Shown here: one piece after another, positions 19,551-27,700 of the stretch
Position numbering within the stretch: position 1 is the stretch's first letter
How the letters are laid out: every line of letters begins with the position of its first letter
Assembly (NCBI GenBank): GCA_965221765.1
Contig: OZ244911.1
Span: 1 to 64,000, forward strand
Reading direction: 5' to 3'
From: Bin25 sp965221765
Lineage (GTDB): Bacteria > Bacteroidota > Bacteroidia > Flavobacteriales > Flavobacteriaceae
DNA: 64,000 nt
Translations under genes and position numbers: made by a program
Notes under the pieces: model-generated
Seen by the model: the letters and a program-made list of their open reading frames with translations, nothing else
What the model was told of the DNA's origin: nothing
Database searches by the model: none

Positions 19551-20577
19551 TGTGGTCTCCGTCCATTTCTTCAAATTCAAATCTTTTATCAGGAAATCGA
19601 CAATCAGGATGAGCACATCGGCCATCTTGCTTCTCATATTGTTTTCTTTTTTGTTTATCTGAAAAAAGACGGAGTTTTAAGTCTCTTTCATCACTGGTCA
19701 ATAGATAACGATAAATGCCTTTTTTATTTTGAACTTCATCATCCTGCATTAATTGCTTCACTTTTTCTTCTATTTCATTGGCATCATAATAATCCTTACC
19801 ATATTGGTTGTATAAGAATCCCCAATCAATCCCTTTCATTTCTCTTCGATAAACCTTAAATATTGATTTTACCCATTGAGCCACCCTTTGAAAATATTCG
19901 ATGATTTCATTGGCATTGGGCTCTTTGGCGTGTTGATCCATATACGCATCGATTGATTGCTTTGGAGTTTTAGAATCCCCAATCCATTTGATGGCCGTTT
20001 CTAAATAATTTTGACGAATGGCTGAACCATTCATATAGTCTTTTCCAAATAGACGATACGCAGGGCAATTCGTTTTAATAAAAAACAATCTAGCTCTAGC
20101 AGTCCATGTGCCATGAAAAACAGCATTCCGAAGCTCTTGTTTTTCTAATTTTTCACCGGCAATATTGATGGTTTCAAACCATTTTAATTTTTCGCTAGAG
20201 AGACCATCACAGATATAAATATCTAATTCATAATTTAAAACTCGTTCTTGTTCATCATCTTGTAGATTATGAAAATATCTTTCATTAAAGGAAAAGTCTC
20301 CTTGATGATATGGAAATCGTTCACTGACAAGTTGTTGGCCATCAATCATTTCATATCGATCATCTCCTACTTTCGCCCAATACATCACATTTAAAGGAAA
20401 CCCCTCAAATACCGTATTAATTACAGCATCTCGCTGTTTATCTTTGTAAACAAATTCTCGTTGATATAGTGGTCGAATATCCAAACGATGGCCATACCCT
20501 TGAACCCCTTCTTCTTGGTTATCAATATAGCCATCAACAAGTTCTCTGATTTTAATTTTATGTTGTGTTATTTTCAT
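19450..20577 (-). CDS. DUF262-HNH endonuclease (GmrSD-like restriction protein) 2
   Basis: The protein has 375 residues. The N-terminal DUF262 domain shows LYQREFVYKDKQRDA and MIDGQQ; the residues after DGQQ are LVSERF instead of the usual R followed by hydrophobics, so that motif is altered. The C-terminal HNH nuclease (about residues 320-370) has CAHPDCRFP, DGDHIIPWRNGG, and NLQMLYKSCNR. The last seven or so residues are irregular because of the junction with the convergent DUF262 gene. It follows methyltransferase 2 with overlapping stop and start codons (ATGA). Known relatives cut modified DNA; here the tight link with an adenine methyltransferase suggests a restriction-modification pair, which is inference. 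Confidence 0.8.
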   Translation of the reverse strand: MKITQHKIKIRELVDGYIDNQEEGVQGYGHRLDIRPLYQREFVYKDKQRDAVINTVFEGFPLNVMYWAKVGDDRYEMIDGQQLVSERFPYHQGDFSFNERYFHNLQDDEQERVLNYELDIYICDGLSSEKLKWFETINIAGEKLEKQELRNAVFHGTWTARARLFFIKTNCPAYRLFGKDYMNGSAIRQNYLETAIKWIGDSKTPKQSIDAYMDQHAKEPNANEIIEYFQRVAQWVKSIFKVYRREMKGIDWGFLYNQYGKDYYDANEIEEKVKQLMQDDEVQNKKGIYRYLLTSDERDLKLRLFSDKQKRKQYEKQDGRCAHPDCRFPDKRFEFEEMDGDHIIPWRNGGETKEENLQMLYKSCNRSGKGCVYRE

Positions 20578-21555
20578 AATGAAGGGTTTTTGATTAAGAT
20601 ACGAGCGTAAGGATCTTTTCTTCCACTGATTCTTAATTGTTTGGGTTTAGGCAAACCTTTTTGCCTAAGCATAAAGAAATGTGGATTGATATCCACTATC
20701 TCAAATTGCTTGGGATTGTATTTGGTAAGAAAAGTGATTGGTACACCCATATACCCCCCCCCAATTTTTTGGGATATTATTGACCTTACTAACCTCTATG
20801 GCATCGTAATTATCATAATGGGGATATGCTTCTTGCGTGTGCTCTTTGTTGAGATATAATACTTTATTTCTTTTGGAATGGGTTAGGTTGGTATAAAAAA
20901 CCGCATTGGTATTTGCATATCTTTTCCCGTCTTCTTTAATTTCAAAGTTCCTAGAATAATTAATAGGGACTTCAAAATCCATACCTCTTGGAGATACTCC
21001 CAACCAAATTTTGTTCTCCTTAATTAATGGAAAAACTTCTTTATAACTGATAGCATTTGTATTCCCAATAATCAAAAACTTTTTATCATATTTCATTAAT
21101 TGTGCTACATACTCTCGAAATAATGAAAAAGGTGGATTGGTGCAAACAATATCCGCTTCTTTTAAAAACGCAATACTTTCTTGACTTCTAAAATCACCAT
21201 CACCTTCAAGATACTGAACATCAATTTCTTCATCATCCACCTGTCGATTCTTATTTTTATCTCCTTCATAAATCATATAGCAAGCCTTTTCATCTTGATG
21301 TTCCGAAAACTGAATCGGTAATCGATTTTTATAACAAGTGAAAATGACTTTTTTTAATCCTAAATGTTCAAAGTTCCGGGTGAAATACTTAAAAAAATTA
21401 CTTACTTTGGGATCATCACAATTACAATACACCACTTTACCCCTAAAATGATGCTTGTAATGTTTGAGTTCTTTTTCAATATCGCTTAACTGCGTATAAA
21501 ACTCATCGTATTTGTTTTTTTTAGCATATGCTAAATTTTGATTATTGCTAGACAT
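20574..21555 (-). CDS. EcoRI-family adenine-specific DNA methyltransferase 2, phase-OFF
   Basis: It has the same family motifs as methyltransferase 1: YDEFYTQ, KVVYCNCDDP, DIVCTNPPFSLFREY and FLIIGNTNAISY. After NIPKNWGG a run of nine G on the coding strand causes a stop at 20701. With eight G the frame reads WGGYMGVPITFLTKYNP and continues to TGA at 20574-20576, about 326 residues, almost the same as M.EcoRI. The last 126 bp equal methyltransferase 1 exactly, while the N-terminal two thirds are only roughly half identical by eye. That suggests different or diverged specificity with a homogenised 3' end. A broken 69-codon gene lies just upstream. Confidence 0.85.
20586..20711 (-). repeat. 126-bp perfect inverted repeat, right arm
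   Basis: This is the reverse complement of 18550-18675 with no mismatch. The two arms flank 1,910 bp that contain most of both convergent DUF262 genes, so recombination between the arms would invert that segment. Confidence 0.97.
20754..20762 (-). repeat. Nine-G tract in methyltransferase 2
   Basis: Nine C on the plus strand are nine G in the coding strand, between AATT and TATATGGGTG. Eight G restores the full frame. It has the same length and the same protein position as the tract in methyltransferase 1. Confidence 0.9.
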
Positions 21556-21560
21556 AATGA

Positions 21561-21770
21561 TTATTTCCTAATCGAAACAGACAATGCTTCTGGCATCTGT
21601 TTTTTGGTTAATCCAGGATTTTCAAAAGACATTTCTAATTCTTTTTTGCTTGGAAGATAAGATGATGGAGGCATTTGAACCTGTTTGGTTTAAACATAAC
21701 GAGTATCGATTGGTTTGTGTTTCTTGGACTTCACCAGAAAAAGATGGATTGATGGAGTAAAAGTACTCAT
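21561..21770 (-). pseudogene. Small cassette gene (69 codons), one nonsense codon
   Basis: The reading frame of 210 bp begins MSTFTPSIHLFLVKSKK and ends KKQMPEALSVSIRK, with one in-frame TAA after IDTRYV. A homologous frame of exactly the same length occupies the same place (between the transposase and the methyltransferase) at 45095-45304, broken at a different codon. Similarity is high in both halves, so the ancestral gene was translated. The product is basic and I do not recognise it. It ends 5 bp before the methyltransferase 2 start. Confidence 0.6.
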
Positions 21771-21798
21771 TTGGTCGAATTAAAATAAAATCATGATT

Positions 21799-22669
21799 TT
21801 ACGCTACTAAATCTCGATATAAAAGCCGTTTATTGGCCATGTTTGAAGCCAAATAAGCCATTTTGTCAATCGAAAGCAAATCCTTGATGTTATGCCTTGT
21901 GGTGAATTCTTGAACATAACGATTGAGATGTTTTCGACTCATCCAATGGTGAGTCCCATGATAACCTCGTTTGAATAAAGCCCAATGGCTTTCGATACTA
22001 TTGGTATGCACATCCTCTCGGACATATTCATAGTGACGATGATTGACGGTTTGATGATCTCTTGGAAGTCCCCCCAATAACATCGAGCTTCATCCGTGTA
22101 AATCAAACGATCTTCCGTGGTATTTTCCGTAATAAAGGCATGCCGTGTTTGACGATTGGTGTTTTCGACAGAACAAGCGATGATTTTGTTGGTTTCTCGG
22201 CATTTCATACCAATGATGGGCGTTTTTCCAACAGCTCATCGCCCCAATGAACTGAATTCCTTTCGTTTGCCACCCATATAGGTTTCATCGACTTCCACCG
22301 TTCCTTTTAGCTTTTGTTTTTTGATGTCAAAAGCCCATCGGATGCGTTGCAACAAAAACCATGCGGATTTTTGGGTCATCCCACACGCTTTGGCTAATCG
22401 AACCCATGAAATGCCTTTGGTGTTGTTGGTGACGAGATCAATGGCCACAGCCCATACTTGATAACTCCATTGAGAGCCTTCCATCACCGAACCTGTTTTC
22501 AATGAAAACTTGGTTTTATGGGGGCAACCACGACAACGATGCCTCATCGATGAATGTTGCAAGATTGACATTTGGGACATCGGATTTGGTTATTCCAAAG
22601 TTTCTCTATCAACCATTGTTTCGCTTTTTCTTCCGTGCCAAACAATGTTAAGATGTTCATCAGATGCAT
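21799..22669 (-). pseudogene. IS1595-type transposase, multiple frameshifts
   Basis: Pieces in several minus-strand frames make one transposase: a start MHLMNILTLFGTEEKAKQW with half a zinc ribbon (CPKCQSC), then KGTVEVDETYMGGKR, then MKCRETNKIIACSVENTN and YTDEARCY, then VHTNSIESHW and the C-terminal end NMANKRLLYRDLVA. At least three frameshifts separate them. The C-terminus is almost identical to that of the copy at 44129. It flanks the methyltransferase 2 cassette on its upstream side, oriented inward with respect to the whole 16.7-22.7 kb island. Confidence 0.85.
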
Positions 22670-22770
22670 ACCAATAACTATTTAAATTTCAGTAATTTAA
22701 GAAAAATATAGGAGATACAAGTCTTAAAATTCAACTATTTTTGACTAACCTTTGCCACTGTAGAGGTGTT

Positions 22771-23942
22771 ATGCTCAATGCTATTCAAGATATTCTTATC
22801 AAAGAATCGATTCCCTATGAGGTTGATGAGTTTTGGACCTCAAAACAAAGACAAGGCAATCGGATTCACGAAATATCTTATCGAGCTTGTTTTAAATCGG
22901 AACTTCCAACGTATTTTATTGAACGGTTTAGTCGTCCAAGAGATATTGTTTATGACCCATTTATGGGAAGAGGAACAACACCGATTGAAGCGAACATATT
23001 AAATCGAATTCCCTATGGAAATGATTTGTCTCCACTTTCAAAAATATTCACAGAACCAAGAATTAAACCACCGCTATTGTCAGAAATTGATGATCGATTA
23101 AATAAAATAGAATTAAAAAATTCTAAAAATTTAGAAAATCAATGGCTACTTCCTTTTTATCATCAAGACACTTTATTACAAATAGAATCACTTCGCCGAT
23201 ATTTTAAACAAAAGAAACAAGAAAACGCTTTAGATGATAGTGACCAATGGATTCAAATGACAGCAATTAATCGATTGTCAGGACATTCCTCTGGTTTTTT
23301 TTCAGTAAGAAGTATGCCTCCGAATCAAGCAGTGACGGTTGAAAGACAGAAAATTATTAATCAAAGAAATAACACCATTCCTATTCCCAAGGATATTAAA
23401 TCAATTATTTATAAAAAATCTAAAATTCTTCTAAAAGACGCACCGTCTAAAGCAAAAAACTATTTATTGTTATCCAACAAATCTCATTTAACACATCAAA
23501 TACCAAATGAAGTTGTTTCCTTAACGGTCACTTCTCCACCATTTTTAGATCTCGTTGATTACAATAAAGATAATTGGCTTCGGAATTGGTTTATTGATAC
23601 TCAAGAACCTGATGTAACCATTTTGAAAAATTTAAAAGATTGGATTGATTTCACCTATTTAACATTGAAAGAACTATGTCGAATCACAAAAAACGATGGA
23701 TATATTGCCTATGAAGTTGGTGAAGTTAGAAATGGGCATTATTATTAGAAAACGCTGTTATTGAAGCCATTAAAGATCTACCATTAAACGTTGTTAAAAT
23801 CTATATAAATCGCCAAAAATTCACCAAAACTTCAAATACTTGGGGTGTTGTAAATAACAAAAACGGAACAAACACAAATCGAATCGTATTATTACAAAAA
23901 AATGACGGAACGAGAAGACCAATTAGAACAGTTACTTGCTAA
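22771..23942 (+). pseudogene. Type II DNA methyltransferase (N4/N6, TSPPF type), one frameshift
   Basis: Motif I is IVYDPFMGRGTTPIEA (about residues 68-83) and the catalytic motif is TVTSPPFLDLVDY (about 255-267), the order of a beta-class methyltransferase. The frame from ATG 22771 stops at 23748 after EVRNGHYY. Adding one T in CATTATTATTAG restores LLLENAVIEAIKD followed by KFTKTSNTWGVVNNKN and TNTNRIVLLQK, the normal C-terminus, to TAA 23940-23942. The end overlaps the restriction gene by 41 bp. A one-base loss in a short ATT repeat is the only visible defect, so a sequencing error is possible. Confidence 0.8.
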
Positions 23943-24546
23943 TTTTTTAAAACCTATTGAACATCATCCGTTAGAGATATTTATTAGATCTTGGTTTGGT
24001 AAAAAAGTCATCCCTTTTGAAAAGGAGAAAGAAATTGATGTCTTAGATGTTTTAAAAAATTTATGTAAAAAAGCATGTCAAAATACTTTAGAAAAGCCGA
24101 TTAAAAGAAATCGACCAAATGAAGTCGGAAATGATATTGAAAGATATGTTAAATCAGCGGGTAAATTATTAAATATTGATATTGAATCACCAGATGGTTC
24201 CGGATGTCCTAATTTATTATTGACCCATAATAACAAACCATATTATATTGAAGTTAAAACACAAGATTATTCAAAAGTTTTTACCAAAGAGAAAAAAAGT
24301 CAAAGATTTTTTTATTTATCACTACCTAAAGATTCAAGAATCGAATTAGATGCTTCTCATTTATTAATTGCTTTTGACATACACACTAAAAATACAACAA
24401 GAAAAGCTATAGGATATTATATTTCTGATTGCTATGGATTAATTTGCAATCTTAAATTTGAAGCTCAGTCATATTCTAGATATTTTTTAAACGAACCACA
24501 CGTGATATACAAAGAACAAACCATCGATTCAACAAGTTTATCATGA
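23902..24546 (+). CDS. Putative type II restriction endonuclease (PD-(D/E)XK)
   Basis: This is a 214-residue protein. The likely catalytic core is IESPDGSGCPNLLL followed 12-15 residues later by YYIEVKTQ (about residues 95-118), a PD...EXK arrangement. A preceding NEVGNDIERYVKSAGKLL helix resembles those in restriction enzymes. The gene starts inside the end of the methyltransferase, so they form an operon and a type II R-M pair. The target site is unknown. The nuclease frame is intact although the methyltransferase is frameshifted. Confidence 0.75.
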   Translation: MTEREDQLEQLLANFLKPIEHHPLEIFIRSWFGKKVIPFEKEKEIDVLDVLKNLCKKACQNTLEKPIKRNRPNEVGNDIERYVKSAGKLLNIDIESPDGSGCPNLLLTHNNKPYYIEVKTQDYSKVFTKEKKSQRFFYLSLPKDSRIELDASHLLIAFDIHTKNTTRKAIGYYISDCYGLICNLKFEAQSYSRYFLNEPHVIYKEQTIDSTSLS

Positions 24547-24614
24547 AAAAGAAACTACCAAAAATCAAATCCTACGATTCCCAACTAAAGAAAACCGAAT
24601 TGGAAGATGAATAA
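24543..24614 (+). CDS. Very short frame after the restriction gene
   Basis: A 23-residue basic peptide (MKKKLPKIKSYDSQLKKTE...) starts by ATGA overlap with the restriction gene. The overlap suggests it was a third operon gene, but the length suggests truncation. Its function is unknown. Confidence 0.25.
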   Translation: MKKKLPKIKSYDSQLKKTELEDE

Positions 24615-24739
24615 CAGAGGCGTTGGCGAATTTCAGTGCCTTAGTTCCATAGAACTAGAAAAATTAATTAAACATATGGGATTATGTTGTACTAGGTAGT
24701 TGAACATGGCAATGAATTAACACTAAATCCTATCCACCC

Positions 24740-27700
24740 ATGATTTGTTTGTTCTATAGGGGTCTATGCCGGTATGTGATATTTATTGTGTTGATGTTCT
24801 TTTCATGTGCGGAAGACCCAGTCCCTATAACAGATACTCCCTTAGTTTATACTATCGCCACGGCATCTAGTGTGGGAGGAGGCATTACGCCTTCCCAAAC
24901 CATCGAAAAGGGCAAAACAGTCTCTATCACGGCTCTGCCCAATGAGCATTATCAATTCAAAGCATGGGATAGCAATTGCGGACAGTTTAATGACCAAGAA
25001 GCCACCATCCGCTTTGAGGTCACCGAGCATTGTTTGATTACGGCGGTCTTTGAAAAGATCTATTATAAGATGACTGCCACTGCTGGAGAAGGTGGTTCTA
25101 TTCAAGGGCTTTCAACCAATGGATATCCCCAAGGACAAGCCATCACCTTGACGGCCATTCACGAAAAACACTATGTCTTTAGTCAATGGGATATTGAAGC
25201 GGCTCCTGGTCATGCGTGTCCTAGCATTTCTAATCCCCAAACCCCCATCATTCGTTTTATCGTCCAAGGCCCTTGTGGCTTGAAGGCCACCTTTCTAAAA
25301 GTTCCCCGCACCACCATCACCACCTCGGTGAGCCAAGGAGGCCAGATTACTGAAACCCAAATCGTAGAACATGGCCAAGCGGTGAGCATTACTGTTGCAT
25401 TAGAAGAGGACTATACTTTCAAAGCATGGAGCGGCACTTGCGGGGAGTTTAATCCTTTGGAAACCACCATCACCTTCACGGCTACCAAAGATTGTGAGAT
25501 TTCAGCGATTGTAGAACAGAAGACCTATACCATCACCGCTTTGGCCTCCGAAGGGGGGTCGATCATGGCTCCATTGGTCATTGAAAAAACCAAAGGCCAA
25601 ACCGTTTCGTTTATGGCCGTGGCCGATCAACACCATGAATTTGCTCAATGGAAAACCGATCCCTCCTCGGATTGTCCTGATTTGCTAGAGCCCATGAAGG
25701 CAACGATTTCATTTGAAGTGATAGGAAACTGTGTTTTAGAGGCGGTCTTTCTAAAAGCTTCTCGCACCATCACCACCTCGGTGAGCCAAGGAGGCCAGAT
25801 TACTGAAACCCAAATCGTAGAACATGGCCAAGCGGTGAGCATTACTGTTGCATTAGAAGAGGACTATACTTTCAAAGCATGGAGCGGCACTTGCGGGGAG
25901 TTTAATCCTTTGGAAACCACCATCACCTTCACGGCTACCAAAGATTGTGAGATTTCAGCGATTGTAGAACAGAAGACCTATACCATCACCGCTTTGGCCT
26001 CCGAAGGGGGGTCGATCATGGCTCCATTGGTCATTGAAAAAACCAAAGGCCAAACCGTTTCGTTTATGGCCGTGGCCGATCAACACCATGAATTTGCTCA
26101 ATGGAAAACCGATCCCTCCTCGGATTGTCCTGATTTGCTAGAGCCCATGAAGGCAACGATTTCATTTGAAGTGATAGGAAACTGTGTTTTAGAGGCGGTC
26201 TTTCTAAAAGCCTCCCGCACCATCACCACCTCGGTGAGCCAAGGAGGCCAGATTACTGAAACCCAAATCGTAGAACATGGCCAAGCGGTGAGCATTACTG
26301 TTGCATTAGAAGAGGACTATACTTTCAAAGCATGGAGCGGCACTTGCGGGGAGTTTAATCCTTTGGAAACCACCATCACCTTCACGGCTACCAAAGATTG
26401 TGAGATTTCAGCGATTGTAGAACAGAAGACCTATACCATCACCGCTTTGGCCTCCGAAGGGGGGTCGATCATGGCTCCATTGGTCATTGAAAAAACCAAA
26501 GGCCAAACCGTTTCGTTTATGGCCGTGGCCGATCAACACCATGAATTTGCTCAATGGAAAACCGATCCCTCCTCGGATTGTCCTGATTTGCTAGAGCCCA
26601 TGAAGGCAACGATTTCATTTGAAGTGATAGGAAACTGTGTTTTAGAGGCGGTCTTTCTAAAAGCCTCCCGCACCATCACCACCTCGGTGAGCCAAGGAGG
26701 CCAGATTACTGAAACCCAAATCGTAGAACATGGCCAAGCGGTGAGCATTACTGTTGCATTAGAAGAGGACTATACTTTCAAAGCATGGAGCGGCACTTGC
26801 GGGGAGTTTAATCCTTTGGAAACCACCATCACCTTCACGGCTACCAAAGATTGTGAGATTTCAGCGATTGTAGAACAGAAGACCTATACCATCACCGCTT
26901 TGGCCTCCGAAGGGGGGTCGATCATGGCTCCATTGGTCATTGAAAAAACCAAAGGCCAAACCGTTTCGTTTATGGCCGTGGCCGATCAACACCATGAATT
27001 TGCTCAATGGAAAACCGATCCCTCCTCGGATTGTCCTGATTTGCTAGAGCCCATGAAGGCAACGATTTCATTTGAAGTGATAGGAAACTGTGTTTTAGAG
27101 GCGGTCTTTCTAAAAGCTTCTCGCACCATCACCACCTCGGTGAGCCAAGGAGGCCAGATTACTGAAACCCAAATCGTAGAACATGGCCAAGCGGTGAGCA
27201 TTACTGTTGCATTAGAAGAAGACTATACCTTCAAAGCATGGAGCGGCACTTGCGGGGAGTTTAATCCTTTGGAAACCACCATCACCTTCACGGCTACCAA
27301 AGATTGTGAGATTTCAGCGATTGTAGAACAGAAGACCTATACCATCACCGCTTTGGCCTCCGAAGGGGGGTCGATCATGGCTCCATTGGTCATTGAAAAA
27401 ACCAAAGGCCAAACCGTTTCGTTTATGGCCGTGGCCGATCAACACCATGAATTTGCTCAATGGAAAACCGATCCCTCCTCGGATTGTCCTGATTTGCTAG
27501 AGCCCATGAAGGCAACGATTTCATTTGAAGTGATAGGAAACTGTGTTTTAGAGGCGGTCTTTCTAAAAGCCTCCCGCACCATCACCACCTCAGTGAGCCA
27601 AGGAGGCCAGATTACTGAAACCCAAATCGTAGAACATGGCCAAGCGGTGAGCATTACTGTTGCATTAGAAGAGGACTATACTTTCAAAGCATGGAGCGGC

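Noticed and set aside
22682..22689. ATTTAAAT on both sides of the double cassette (16655-16662 and 22682-22689) as a target duplication
   Set aside because: The sequence is a short AT-rich palindrome common in this DNA, and accepting it would leave the right terminal repeat mostly missing.
25551..25556. G6 runs in each 453-bp repeat (GAAGGGGGGTCG)
   Set aside because: They are shorter than the nine-base tracts, in frame in every copy and simply part of the repeat.
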